A stretch of DNA of 64,000 nt from Crotophaga sulcirostris (Eukaryota; Chordata; Aves; Cuculiformes; Crotophagidae), in the NCBI GenBank assembly GCA_013397455.1, contig VYZB01000016.1:1329622-1393621 (forward strand). The letters are read 5' to 3'. Below the pieces are notes generated by a model that made no database searches, was not told the DNA's origin, and saw only the letters and a program-made list of their open reading frames with translations. Position 1 is the stretch's first letter, and each line of letters begins with the position of its first letter. Positions 48,747 to 62,819 of the stretch are shown piece by piece. A program made the translations under genes and the position numbers.

Positions 48747-51700
48747 CCAGCCAAGGTAGGATTTCTAAAATTTGGATCTTTTCCAATCACCTCTACTTTT
48801 CGTATTCTTCTGAAAAACTACTATTAAGTGGATCTTTTTACATTTTGTCTTGGGCTTATACTTTTTAAACTTCTGAAGCCAGTATCACTGATCTTTTAAA
48901 TAATATCTATACTTTTTTACTCTCATTTCTTTATTATATAATGTTTGAAATATTTTCATTGTGTTGATTGTTTAGTGTGCAATTAGCTAATCTAAGTGAA
49001 CCCTACATTTTCAAGATTTTTTTTTTCACCATCCCCTCAGTTATATAACTGTGTTGTGGGTTGGTTTTTTTTTTTCCAAACCACTTGCTTCAAAACATTT
49101 TATCTGTTTAGCACAGTACATCCCAAGCGATTGGATATATCAGCAAAGACAAAATGTGGCAGCTATAGCCTCAGGTAACTCATAAATGGGCTGCTTTCAC
49201 AACTGAGAGAGTGGAGGAAAAAGCATGACTTGCTGTGCTTAGCGTTAACTGAGTTAATTATTTGTTGACGTTGATATTTCACGATAATTGCCACATTTCA
49301 CAGGATTCCACAGAGATTCTTATGTTAGCAGGTTGCAAATTTGATTAACCAACCTAAAGAAATGAAACAGAGGAGTTCATGAACTGCAGATTGCTGGAAA
49401 CGGTATGGCTGGAACCATGTTACCACAAGCTTGTCTTCCTCCCTGAGGATTCTTACAGTTCCTATAGCATAGTTGCAGGAGGAGAAATGGGTGAGTTACT
49501 GGTTGTTAAAGACCTTTCTCCATACCACAGCAGCCCAATGTTCTTGGGCAATTATTGGAAATAAGGAGAAACATACTTTTGTAAGACATAGCTTGTTATG
49601 AGTGAAACAGGTTAAAAAACAAGTTATGTGCAAAGAAAATTTTGTGTCTTGGGTGTCACTGTGTCTTTTACCTTTGGGTAAAAATTCCTTTTTGGTGTTT
49701 TTGTTTGGTTATTTTTCAGAACATAAGCAAATTGGAGGAAAGGAGTTAACTATGATTTTAATACCTAACTAAGCTAAAAATCCCACAGTGCTCCACAATG
49801 ACTTAAAAAGGGGTCAAGCATAATGACTTTTATTTCAGAGTCTATTGAGGACAAAAGTGGTTTATTTTCCAGAGGTCCTGAATGCTGATAATGAACAGAT
49901 TAATAAGGAACAAGCCAATTATTTAGAGTGCAGGATCTGGGGAGAGGTAATGGGCAAGGAGATGAGGAGGGGCAGGGACAGGACTTCTATACTGCCAGTA
50001 CAGTCTACTACGGGAACAGATAAGGGTTTTAAGCTAGGAAGGGGCTCACTCAGCATGATTTGTAACCCTCAAGGTGAAAGTTGCTTTCTGAATTTGAGTG
50101 CACTGATGCTCAGTCTTCATTCATGGCCATAGCAGAAAAGAAATGGATTTTAATTTTTGACTGTGCTGTTGTGAGGACTCTTCACATCCCTCTCCTTATA
50201 AGTCTCTGAGTAATTTAATTATTACTGCTTGCTGTGCAATACCTCAGAGCCTGGCGTAAGGAGCGGGGTCAGCAACTAGATCAGTTTCTCCCAGTTTTGT
50301 CTAAGGTTTGCATCCTCTGCTCTTTGGTTATTACTGGCACTCTCAAATTACTTTTAAAAACTGTTTTGTTAAAGATAAGGTTAGTAGCTTTTTCCCCCAC
50401 CTTTGTCTCTATACTTTTCTGGACCATTGTAAGAGGCGTATGGTTATGATGACAACTACAACCACACTATGAACTGCATGTTTTTAACAGCTCTTAGGTA
50501 ATTTCCACTGGTTTATTCCTTTTGATATTTTGTTTATTGTAAGCGCTGTTTCTTACTACAGCTTACAAAGTTTTCATTAGAAAGAAAATGGAGAATGTTC
50601 ATCTGTAATTTAATACTCTCTTTTTATGATAAGACATGTTGTGTTTCCTCAGATGTTAAACACAGCCCATACAGTAGTTTAGACAACCAGTATGTTCCAA
50701 CTGTACTATCTAACTACGTGTTAATCTATCTAGTGTAAAAATGTATTTGGAATCAGACATCATTTCCCAAGAAAATTACTCCTTTAACTATAGAAAAATG
50801 TTTCCATTTTGCCTGTGTTCAGCTATGTTTGGCTTATCCAGAAAGAAAAAAATTAGCAGACCAGAGGGAAAAAGAAGTTGAAATAATACATCAACCTCCC
50901 TAAGCTTGCCCTGGATATTGTGTCATAGGTAATGCTTTTTCTCATATGCTCTGTAAGTTCCCTTTTGTTAACTCCTCAGCAGACATTTGGTAGGTGTTCC
51001 CTCTCTTACAAGTGACAGTAGCTAACAGAAATACAATCATAGAACCAAGTACGAGGATAAACCTTATGTCTAAGGTTAGATTCGTGTTGACTTGTCCCCC
51101 ATGGAGTCTGTAGAGATGCTGAATGAACCATTATGCACAATTATACCACTGTGCTGCACTCCCAGTTATTGCTCACCCTTCTTGAGTATCTGAATAACGA
51201 TGTGAATTGTACACGTTTTGGCAAATAAAACTTTGCCAAGGTGAGCTGAAGATTCCGCCCTCGGACACTTACACGTGTTCTAGGATTAGGGATTTGTTCA
51301 ACACTTTCAACAATTCAAAACATTTCAGAAATAACTTAATGTCAAGGATTTTCATTGCTCTTGTTTAGCTATTATGTGCTTAGGAGCCACTTTTTTTTAA
51401 TCTTAGTTTGGATCATATAGATTGGTCTCAATTTGACTTTTAAGCAAAAAATTCAATATTTAAACACTCATGGCTAGAGGATGCTGGAAGATTCTTCGTG
51501 TACTTGCAGACACCCCAAACATACATACTCCCCAGTGAGCAGTAGTACATTAATTTCTGGTACCATTCATAAGCCTTACAGAACTCGATGCTTTGTAAAC
51601 CTCAGGGTTTTTTTATTATTCTTATGTAGGAGGTAATGAGATCATCTGAGTCGCATGTACCACATGTCCTTGTAAACTGCACATACTAGCTGGAGGTTCT

Positions 51701-52065
51701 CTGTCTGCACAGCTGTTCAGTATCTCACTTTCCTAAAACACACTCAAATTTGATGCTTAACCAGTATTCTAATTCTCAGGTGCTCAACTGTTGTAAGCTG
51801 TAGCAAGACACCTGTAGATATCTGTATGAGGTGTGGAACCATCTCCAAATATTTATCAAGTGAAATGTACTGGACATGCTCTTGGAGTAGACCCAAAACT
51901 ATTACAGAACAGTCCTTGCTGTAGGGGGCTCCTCTGAAATGCAGGCACTGTTTTATTTACTTTTCTCCTGTTATCATGTATCTATCACATAAGGAATTTT
52001 GGTGTCACATTTAAATCCCATTTTTGTGCCAATATTATTCAGTATTGTACTAGAAACTTTTCCTT

Positions 52066-52146
52066 GAAAAAAAAAACAGAATAAATGCAAACAAAATGAA
52101 AAAAAACGCCACAAAAAAACCCAGCTGAAGACTCCACTCCCCCCCC
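52066..52146 (+). repeat. A-rich low-complexity stretch with terminal C8 run
   Basis: Four A runs of 6 to 10 bases are separated by short mixed sequence; the stretch ends in CCACTCC followed by a C-run at 52139-52146. It is low complexity and of no evident function. Confidence 0.75.
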
Positions 52147-52637
52147 ATCTGGTGTTGGTCACTTACTGTTAAGTTGTGACATCCCCCTGGAAATCAACTA
52201 CCATGTTGCAGCCTTACATTTCATTAGGCATTAATTATTAAATAATTTTATAATCGAAACAATAGTACACCATTTATATAGAAGATTGCAGAAGGGCTGT
52301 ATGTTTCCCTTGGGGCCCATAATCAAGTCTTTTTCTACATAGTCAAGAGCGGTTAAGCAGCTGAAAGTCATAAGAGAACAAGAAGGAGATGTGGAAAAAT
52401 TTAATTTCTGCAGTTTTTAAAAATTAGTCCATAGAATTTTCTTAAAATTCAATGTTTAGTCTAAGAATGAATAACAACAGTCATACAGGGGCAGGGAAAA
52501 TAATAGTGAAATGTGATTCTGGATGTAGGAAAATTCAAGAAGCGGGTGTGTTATGTGTGAAGGGGTTAATTTGTGTTACATGCTTTTCAGATCAAATCTC
52601 AAAAGATAAATATCTTCTTCCTTTGTATTAATCACAG

Positions 52638-52761
52638 TTGGAGCAAAACTTGCCCACCAATGCTGAGAGGATTTCACTGTCTGAAAAAATTACCTCCTGA
52701 AGGAGACCGGTATGGAGATGAATACGTAGACTCTTACAGTACCTGTAACACCAATGGGCAA
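52638..52761 (+). other. Exon-like stretch (weak candidate)
   Basis: An acceptor (TTTGTATTAATCACAG, AG at 52636-52637) precedes a frame that stays open for 124 bases to a modest donor (CAA then GTAAAA at 52762). The frame reads WSKTCPPMLRGFHCLKKLPP and later GDRYGDEYVDSYSTCNTNGQ. The composition, with charged residues and spaced Cys, is more protein-like than most open stretches here. The frame continues open to 52845 and is also open upstream to 52573. No known family is recognised and the donor is weak. Confidence 0.18.
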
Positions 52762-53829
52762 GTAAAAATAACCAACACTGTTTCTTTAATATTTCGTGAA
52801 TTTCTATATTTGTGTTTCTCCTTATTTTGGATTAAAATTGAATGATACACCTCATCTTTTAATATAGGGGTGAGCTGCATATAATGAACATTGTTTTTTT
52901 CATTATTGTTTCTCTTATGTGCTGTTTCTTCCCAGAACATCTTTTTACAGATGGTTTTTATCTCCTCTAGAGTTGTGATTTTGAAAATTCTGAAATTTGA
53001 GTCATGCAGGTTGCCTAAAATGCAATATGTGAGTGACTGGCACAGTACTTTTAGCTCTGTTTACACCAGGAGAACTGTAGTGTTTTAAACATCATTGTGT
53101 CGTTTTGATGCCAATTGGTTATACGAAGGCATTAAATTGGGAGAAATATCACGTGATGGATAAGCTTTGTGTATTGGAAACACCCTGGTTGTTCAATAGT
53201 TAGCCTACAGTTTGATTCTCATCTTGTGTAGTGCTGCTGTGTGCTGTTAAACACAGCAGATGTTCGCTCTGGGGATGGTTGCACTTCATATGTGAACAAA
53301 GTGATTCCCCTGTGTATCATGACAAGCATATTCTGTGTCGTACCTTGAAACTCAAGCAATCCCAACTGATGTAAAATTCACTTGAATAACTGAAACAGAA
53401 TTTGACCTAGGTGTTCTCATAGTTAAGCTTTATAAAGCATTTATGATCCATGCAAATGAAGACAATTCATGTATATTAATGTAATGATATTATCCCAATT
53501 ATCTTTGCATATGACATAGTAAATATTGATACTATTAATAAAGTTAAAGCAAGATGGAACTGAATATTCATAATTTAGCTCACAATACATTACAGATGTT
53601 TTATGTTGAGAGTTAATGCTGTGTGAAGTTATATATAACTTTGGTAGGCTTTAATTTGACTCCTTGTTTTTTCTACCATATGGTTATTCTGTCCTTGATT
53701 ATAACCTTCTGGTAAAAAAAAAAATAATAACCATCATCTATGAGGTTTTCCATAACAAAAAATCAAGAACGATAAACGAAAAGAGCTTTAATTAGTCTGA
53801 TTTTGAAAAGTTAACACATTAATCTCAAA

Positions 53830-54500
53830 AGCTTTTTTCCTTCTTTCACCTCTAGAATGAAAAAAATCCATTTGTGTTTTAGCTCTTCCCTACTATTAGC
53901 TCAATTTTCCTCTCTCCTTGGTTTAGTATGGTTTCAGCATTGTAATTTGCTTTTGATTTTTCATACCCTCCTTCTCCTCTTCCCTACTCTGTACCTTCTG
54001 GATTTCTAGAATTTCAACTGCAAAATCCTGTGTAGAGTCCCAAACCTTTGCTTGAAGTCTAGTCCTGGTGAATGAGGTACCATTTCTTGAATCCTGCTGG
54101 CATCTGAGATTTAATCTTTCTAAATCTGAATGTAGAACTGCCTTCTTTCAAGTATCTCTTTACTGCCTCATTTCTCTTGAATTATTGTTATTCCCAGGCT
54201 TGAATTTAGACTTCTGCTTTATTTTTCTCTCATCTTCACTCTGAAAATTAGATCTGTCTGGTCTTCTTCAGTTTAACCATAGTAAACTGTCATTGCTCTT
54301 CCTGGTGTTTCTCCTTTTCTGAGCTAGGGAAAAAAAATCTAAGGTTTGAAAACGCTTTTAGAAAGAAGATCAACATGTCTTAAAACACAGCAATTCCACT
54401 CACTTTTCACCACTGCTTTTTCCTAGGAACACAAGCAAGAAAATCTGAGAAGACTCCATGGGCTCCTTTTTTTTTTTTTTTTTCCTTCTGTGTCCCCATG
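53830..54500 (+). repeat. Pyrimidine-rich block
   Basis: About 650 bases on the plus strand are enriched in T and C (for example CCCTCCTTCTCCTCTTCCC near 53966), interrupted by short mixed stretches and ending in a 17-T run at 54467-54483. There is no exact repeating unit. Confidence 0.55.
54467..54483 (+). repeat. Poly-T run (17 T)
   Basis: A homopolymer of 17 T follows GGGCTCC. It could be the A-tail of a minus-strand retroposed sequence, but no body is recognised on the left. Confidence 0.85.
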
Positions 54501-55880
54501 CAATTTTTGCAAAGCTAGCATTTATTTTGTTTCCCCTTGAGGAACCAGTTTTATAAAGAAAAACTTAATACGTTCTCTAGAGAAAAGTGGCCTGGGTTTT
54601 TTTCTTATTGGCATTTGATTGCATTCTTCCTGCAGTAGACCAAATATGCTTGGAAACTTGTATATTACTTTAACTGCAATAGACTTTCAGGTCTTTTAAA
54701 TTCCTATATAATTCATTATGCTTTAAAGAGCAACTACTAGCTGGTTCATGTACCGTAAATACATCATTTGCATCATATGCACTTAAAATTGTATATGTAT
54801 TTTTTTAATATAAACTAAGCCAATGAAGGAACTGCTATTTGATTGCTAGTCCTCTTCATCCTTCAGACAGAGGTTCTCTGCCACCAAATGATAAATGGTG
54901 ATCAAAACAGAAATTGGGAATTAAAAATAATCTTCAGGGAAAACATCAAGTATACCTAGAATTACATTGATTAACGCATATTTCAGCAGATGTTTAGCTT
55001 GACATAAATAAATTAAGAATAAGTCTAATTCAGCAAGGTATAAAGCTCAGAGGTATAAACCAAGATGATATTTAACTAAAGTTTAGTTCTAAGTGCTCTT
55101 CAGTTTGGCACATCAACCTCCCAGGCTCGTATTTTCTGGATGCCTGGTTGCATTATTTGTCCCTAGCACAAAAGTACTGACCTGAAAGTCGTGTTTAAGT
55201 GACCGTCTAAGAACCCTTTTTTTTAAATGAGTTACAAGCATAAACAGGATCCTTTTCGCTAAAGCAACATAAATTATGCTCCCTTAATTACAAAATCTTA
55301 ATTTTTAAACAGTTTTCTGTCGCATATATAACATCTTTAAAGAAATAATATATGAAGGTAATTTCACAAATAGCTTTTAATCAATAGGTGCAAAGGTATT
55401 TTGAACTGAATAAGGCAATGGTGAGGATGATGTAGGTGTAAGAAAGGGGAACAATAGTATGAACTTGTTTTCTTAAAACCAATATGTTTTAAAGCCCATC
55501 TTTCTAATTCATCATTCCAGCCATAAATCTTTTCTTTTTTTAGTGAATTAAGGTCTACCACTTGCTTAAGAAAAATTTCACTAACATTCTCCCATTGCGT
55601 CTAGCACTAGCTAGAATATTAAAAAAATCCCACAACAGCAAACCCAAAAATCTAACACCACTTTCAAAATTAACAACATTAACATCTGGGTAGCACTTCC
55701 CTTAGAAAAATCTGTTATCAAATTATCAAACACATAAGGTATAGTTGATATCTTTGCACTCAGAAATGTTCATTGAATTTTCAGCAATGATGATGTTATG
55801 AGACAGTAAATCCATTTTTCTGGTAAGAATTTATTCTTGACCTCCACAGTGCCACAGCTGAACTTATAGAGAACTAATAG

Positions 55881-56172
55881 AACAGAAGGGCTTCTTCAAG
55901 TACATCAGGAGTAAAAGGAAGACTGGGGAAAATGTGAGCCCACTGCTGAATGAGGTGGGTTCTTTTGTGACAGAGGATAGAGAGAAAGCAGAATAATTGA
56001 ATGCCTTCTTTGCTTCAGTGTTTACTGCTAAGGCTGGCCCTCAGGAATCCCAGACCCGCCTGGACGTGTTCTTGTGCAACTTGTAGTAGGTGAACCTGCT
56101 GTAGCAGGGGGGCTGGACTAGATGATATCCAGAAGTCCCTTCCAACCCTGACTATTCCGTGATTCTGTGATC
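55881..56172 (+). mobile_element. CR1 LINE with internal deletion
   Basis: The left half (55881 to about 56055) encodes the region before the reverse-transcriptase core: [20 protein letters not shown], then an in-frame TAA inside what should read AEKLNAFFASVF. The right half jumps straight to the 3' untranslated region (CGCCTGGACGTGTTCTTGTGCAAC, then CAGGGGGGCTGGACTAGATGA, TTCCAACCCTGAC, and the tail GATTCTGTGAT). About 1.3 kb or more, including the catalytic core, is missing between them. Ordinary CR1 loss is from the 5' end, so this is an internal deletion. Confidence 0.93.
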
Positions 56173-59100
56173 TATAATGCCGTTCCAGTGCCTAGGATGC
56201 TGATTATAGGTAATCCATGTATTACCTAGTTTCTCTAAATTTCTCCAGTTCACTAGTTGCTCCAGTACAGCTATACTCAAGTATTTTTGATAGCAAAATG
56301 TTTTCCACTCTCAAGCTTCAATTGAATCGTTGTCGTCTAATTGTATGTTTCTAATTAGAATCTGATTTTATTTTTTCCAATGGCAGTCCCATCTGTTCAG
56401 GGACTGAGACAACACACTGAATCTGTAATATATTTTGATTTAAAATGAAACTTTTCAGATAATTTTTCATTTTGTATTCTGAGTTAAATCTATGTTTGTC
56501 ATGTTTTTTCTTTCTAAGGAACAAAATTCTCCTCCACCTGATTTTTTTTTTTTGCCATAAACCAAATCAACTATAAAGCTTATTTGATAGGAAGTCCTTC
56601 AAAAGAATTTTTGAGTAAGATGCTTTCTTTTGCAACAAGCACTTACATTTATGACAGGATTCTAGGTTGTGAATCCCCAGTGGAGAAATAAAAACTTTCT
56701 CTGTTTCCTTTAGCTTGATTAACTAGGCCTTGATCTCTCCTCCGATGGTTCCCAGCTACAGCCAAGTGCTGTAGTTTGCTTTCTTTTCCTTTCTTTCACT
56801 TCCACCATGGGGGTGAGGAAGGGGTATGTTACTAATGCTGTTCAAGCCACCTCACTCCTTGCCAGCTGCTAATATAAAATGGTACTGCCTTCTAGGGAGA
56901 CTTATTTTACATGTGTTTTTCCAAAGATCAGTATCAGTTCTCTCCCTCTCTAGTCTACAGTTGGTCTACACAACTAGGCTTTATCTTTACCTAGGTTATT
57001 CTGCCCCTCATGCATACATATCTTTCAAAGTGGGCAACACAAGACTTCCTAGGGACAGCTCTCAATCCTTTGGGGTCATTCACCACTATTTCTCATAAGA
57101 CTGCAGAGCAGTTCCTCCTCAATACCCTCAATTTACATATCAAAGCTTATGAGCCCTGCTGCACAATACACAAAGGGCAGGAGCAGGCTTCTGCTGTTGA
57201 GTCACGGTTCCCCTGTAAAGCCCCATTTACAGGGTGATTGTTCTCCTTTCCCCTGATGAAACATGACATGCAATTGTTAGATTACAAAACAGTACAATAA
57301 TGCAACACTAAATTAGATTCAATGATGAAAACATCTGGACTATTCTTTCCTTTCTAGTACCTTTCACTTCTCATATTTTAAGTTAAGATGTAATTTTTCT
57401 CTGGTCTTCTCTATGTATATGTTTATGCACATCCTTGGGGTGCACATGCAGTAAAGCAATGGAGCTTTGCCAACAGGCAGATCCTGCTTAAGTCTAACTA
57501 GGGCCTAGATTCAAAAAATAAATCTAGTCTCTGCTTTCATAGTCGCTATCTGATCACTATGTGTAATTTAGAGGGGACTATTTGCATGATTTTTAAGTAT
57601 TTCATTTAAAGAAACCTACATTTTTATCAAAGTCATTTTGCACATCAACTAAATATGTGCATTGACACGCTTAGATCTGGAGCAGTCAGCAGAGAATTGT
57701 AGTAAAAACTTGCATTTTCTGTTTAGTCAGAAATATATTAATTGCTAAATACAACAATCATGGAGAGGTCGACAAATGCTAGGTACACAAGCTAAAGCTT
57801 TCTGGACTGGAGTGTTGGAATGGAAAATACAGGCTTTTTAGGAAGGATAGATGTGTACAAGCCTGGAGGGCTATGATACTCTTGGCATCATGAAGACATG
57901 GTGGGATAGCTCCTATGACTAGAGTGTTGCTAGTGCAATTACTTAGAAATGTAACTTTCTGAGAAGAAAACTGATTCTATCCCAGCAGAAACCAGGACAA
58001 CTGCCTTCATAGCCAAGACGTGGAAGAAGATAAATACTGTAGCTGGCACTTGAAAAACTTCATACATATAAGAAAAGATTCATGTGAAAAAAATTAAATT
58101 GAAAATATTAAGTTTGTTTAAAATTAATTGGATCACCCCTTGGAAAAATTACAATCAGATTTCCAAGTGTTTCAGTCTCAGTGAATCAGATTTCCCTCTT
58201 TGGCGAGATAGGCGGGAAAGTTCACCTTGACAAACAGAGAACATTAGAGCTCTTCCTTGTTGATATAACAGCAAACAGAACTGATGTGACGGCTCAACCT
58301 AACAGAAGAAAATTAGTTTATTCCCCACTGTAACAGCCAGTAGGATGTAATGCATTGTCTACCGATGAGCTGAGTCACCTTATCGGCGGTCTTTCATACT
58401 TAAATAGATGGCATGCGTTAGGTATCAAGTGTTCTCTGTGTTGTAATACACACACACAAAAAGTGGAATTAAAATGCAATTTACTGTTCCACTTTTCTCT
58501 TATAAATATTTATTAACCAACAAAATAATCCACAAGTTCTTTCCTGGGTTTCTTCTTCCATGAAATATCATGACAATACGCTCAGCCCTTTATCGCAATA
58601 TGCATAACTAACATAATTCTTCTTCACAGAAAATGAAAACTCAAGTTCTTATTCCCATTTTTATTGAAATAATAATCTGGAAAATACACATAAGCCAAAG
58701 ACTATAATTCCTGTCAGCAATGATTCTTTAATATGATTCAGTGTTAGTGAACCTAGCTAAATTGTAGAAAGAGGGGAAAGCCAAGGGAAAGACATTTGAC
58801 TAGTTGGTTTAGGTTTTCCTTAATTTCCTTTTTTCTTTTTTTTTTTTCTTTTCCAGATAGAATACTCTATGACAAAGCCCTGAAAGGGCTTGAGGGAGCA
58901 ATTATAACCACATTTCTTGTACTTAGTTTTTTGGGTTTTTTTTTTCTCCTCTGTTCTTTTCACACGGTTCTACCTGCTTATTTTGTTATTTAATAGGCTT
59001 TCTGAACAAGAAGCATGTCTTTTTCCAGGATTGGAAAACACTTTAATACTGCAGGTACTGTTGAAATATACAATTACAAGTATGATTAATGAAATCTTAT

Positions 59101-60760
59101 TTAATAAGAGTAATCTGCAGAGGCTGGTGGACTCATGGAGCTACAGTTGGAGCATTTTTCAAAACACACAAGATCAAATAAAGGTGTAATTTTTCTCAGT
59201 AAGTGACTTATTATTATCCAAATTGTGCAGTTGTGACTTTTACTTGATTTTAATGTCAGAAGATCCTAATGCTTGTCTGTTCTGACCCCCTGGCATTTTT
59301 TGATTCTAAAGAGCTTTTCCAACTATAAATTGGATAATATTTTTAGAGGGGAGAAAAAAAATATTTCAGGCTGTGCTTTTTGGCATTACTTTTTGCAGGA
59401 AAATCTTTTCCTTTCTTACACGTTGCATAAAACATTAATGCTTTTTTTTTTTCAATTCTGGTGTCTTATCTTCAAGAACACTTTAGAAACACAGCTTCCC
59501 TTTATTTTATTATGCATTAAAATGTTTGATTTGCTCAAATATATTCTATTTTATGAAGAAAAGTGTATACACTGACAAAAATTATTTTCTTCACTTCTGT
59601 GGGGACTTTTAGAATAATGCAATTAGTAAATGTAAATCTGGTAACTTTCTCTGAAGGGCTCTTACATAGGAAAGGAAGAAAATCCATGGCATCAATGAAA
59701 CAGTATACGTTGTTGGCTTTGAGTTTAAAAACTGATACTTCTATACAATTCCTTCAAACAAATAGATTTTCTGGTAATAACTTTATTATAACTAAAACTA
59801 AAAGTGAAGCTATTATACATTACTGTTAAGTTAAAATGTAGTCTGTATTTTTATTATGGCATTATCCAAATAATGAAGCCATTCTGATTAGATATAAATA
59901 TGGCAAAAATTGTTGGGAGCATTCAAGCTATCATATAGTTTTATTTGATATTTATAGCCTAAACTTCAAATAGATTCTCAGCTTAGAGATTTCTTTCACA
60001 TTTCACAGCTGGATGGAAAGTAAGCATTCACCTAAAATTTTTGCATTTCCAAATGCTCTGTACTGAAGATGCACTACAAAGGAGTGCTTTTTAGCTCATT
60101 ACATCAGAGAGATATTTTTGCTCCAGAGTAGCTCTAGTTTTGTAGATTATTTTTCTTTTTATGCATAGGTACCTTTCTATGTTGGGGTTTTCTTGGTGTC
60201 AGAAGAAGCAGACATGTAGGTATTTCTGTGGATCCAAAATGTATCACACAATGAAACCCTGTTGTACTCAAAACAACATTTTGAACACTAATTTGACATT
60301 TGCTACAATTACCTCTATCATGGAGATGATTCCTTTGAATTGTACTGCTCCATGTTTCTTGTGATTCAAAAAGATTTAAGGAAGATAACAAATCCATCTC
60401 TCTACTCATGTGACTAATGGATTTTAAAATACAGATTTTTAAAATTTATGACTATGGAATACTTTAAAATAATATCTAGAATGCAAAATATAAACAAATT
60501 TCTCATTTTACATTAGCTGATATTGCTATGAAGAATATATTAGCCACATTTTGGGTATTTGAACTCTACAGCACACATCAAAGGAATACATTATTTTCCT
60601 TACACTGTCTGTAGCTCAAAATGGATTTCAAAAGTAATTAAGCACAATTCTGCCAAACTTAATTCATACTCATGAAACTTCTGAGTGAGATGTGGAGTTA
60701 CAAGATTCTAAATGCAATGCATTCAAAGTTACCTATTAATGAAAGTGGAAGAAAAGGGAT

Positions 60761-60790
60761 TTTTTTTTTATTTTATTTTTTTTATTTTAT
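60761..60790 (+). repeat. T-rich stretch with TTTTA units
   Basis: A nine-T run and then ATTTT/TTTTA units cover about 30 bases. Simple sequence. Confidence 0.85.
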
Positions 60791-62819
60791 GCATGCAGTA
60801 GATTGAAATTACTGAGTGGTTACATGAATTAGATACACAGTGGCGCTGGTAAAAGGGTTGCTGTACTCTGTTTCATTGGAGCAGTGCGACCAACTAGTCG
60901 TATAGGAAGAAACACTTATGTATTTATGCACCATACTCTATTTCATTTGACCTTTCTATGCTTGAAAGTCCACTAGGATGAACTTAGCTTATTGAAAATA
61001 TAAACATAATAGTCATATCAGAAACAATGTAATTTAATAATGGCTATTTTCTGTTCAGTATTTAGTGAAACTGAGGCTAAATTTTGATTTATTGGATATC
61101 TGAATGTGCCTTTTATTTAGATGCTCATACATGTGTTACTATATAGTCCATACTGGTTTATCATGGTATAATTTTTTTGCTAGCATACTGTAACTGTAGC
61201 TAAAACAATTAAAAAAAAGTAGATTTCTTGCAAAGTAGTTTACTTATTGTCTCTTAATAGTTTTTAATAGACAGAGAACTGCAAGATAAAGTAACTATTC
61301 CTTTTATATCTTTAAATGCACATTTTGTTTTCTCAGCATTTCATTTTAAGGGACTGTAAAGACATAATATGTACTGAAGTTACTCATGAGAGGTGTACAT
61401 CCTAGAGGTGTGGGAACGACTTGTCTCTTTGTGTTCCTTTCATCATTATAGAACTTATAAACATTAAGATCATTTGGAGATAAATTAGCGTAACTAGTGA
61501 ATAGTATCTGAACCATATGAAAGCAATGAAGCAGATGAGCCTTTAGCACTCTGTCAGAAAGTCAGAAAATGAGACTGCTAAATCAGTTTCCTTTTTATAC
61601 TTTTTAGTAGCTACTATAATTAAGTAAATTATACTGGTTCATGTGATGGAGTAGCAGCCTACTGTAAAAGAAACCAAACTAATACCCCATCCTCCAAACA
61701 TGCAAGCTATCCTGAAGATGAAGCAAGATCCTCAGTGTTCAGGCAAACATAGTCTTCACTCGACAGCGTTTTACATTGTTTAGAGGAGAAGGACTAACAA
61801 CAGGATATTAGCATGGCATGAAAGCCATTATCCTAAATATTATTCATGTTGTTATTATTAACAGACTTTTCAAAGCTGTATATTGAACACACTAAATCCA
61901 CAAACATACTGCAATGGCTGGTCATTGGTTCAATTTTTGTTCTAACAGATAGCAAGACTCTGTCATAGGGAGGTTAAGAGGTTGGAAAGCTTAAAGAGAA
62001 AATAAAGTGATTTGCTCAAGGCTATATTTATTATCAGGGCTGGGACTGAAAAGGAAGAGAAAGTAACTATCACAGGTTTATTGTCATATTTTGTAAATCT
62101 GGCATTAAGGCAGTTACTATTTTTCTCATCTAGTAATACCTCCAGCAGATAATGACTTGATTCTTGTCACTCTGGGACGTTAACTAAAGTGTTAGAAGTA
62201 ATCTGAAACACACAGAGATGTGGAATAGCACATCTCTTTTTCTCTCTGTCTGCACACAGATAACAGGCGTAACTAATCTCTAGACTGGCTTCTGGACATA
62301 AGGCTGGCTGGCATACTGAAAGACCTGAAACAAATCTTCGGGCTCCATAACCCATTCTTGCTCATAAATGCTTAATGAATACATAACAGGAATTACTCAT
62401 TTGGCTCTTATAATTTATTTTTAAACCTCTGTGTAATACAAAAATTTATATTTTTTTTGGAGAGTAATACATCTTAGTCTATATTATCTCCCATCGTACT
62501 TCTACTCAAAATATGACAATGTTCTTTTGTTTGAAAACTTAAATGTTTTCTAAGGAGACTATTTCAACTGTCAGGGAACATGTCAGGAAAAATTTTCCTG
62601 ATGATAACTAGCTAAGTTAAAAAAAGTTGAGAAGACTAGAGTGTATCTTGTGAGAATGCAAATCTTACACTATAAATCTTCATTGCTTTTATATTAATTT
62701 AGCATTGTCTCTTAATTTTATCATAATCATTAAAAGGATTCGCTTTCTATCTTTTATAAACATTTACATGCTGTGTTTTCATACAATAACTTCGTAATAA
62801 CAATTTCTTTACTTTTAAG

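Larger units (their letters stand above)
43512..55880. other. Non-coding AT-rich stretch
   Basis: Apart from the entries listed separately (LTR-like block, two weak exon candidates, simple repeats and a pyrimidine-rich block) nothing is recognised. A small perfect hairpin CATAATTT/AAATTATG sits at 48086-48103. An AAGTTTA/TAAACTT inverted pair is at about 47066-47085. The open frame at 49845-50132 lies in a purine-rich patch and matches nothing known. Confidence 0.6.

Noticed and set aside
53450..53510. ATGCAAAT octamer at 53450 with an inverted TTTGCAT at 53504
   Set aside because: Octamer-like words are common in AT-rich DNA and occur elsewhere in the window, so the pair alone does not support an enhancer call.
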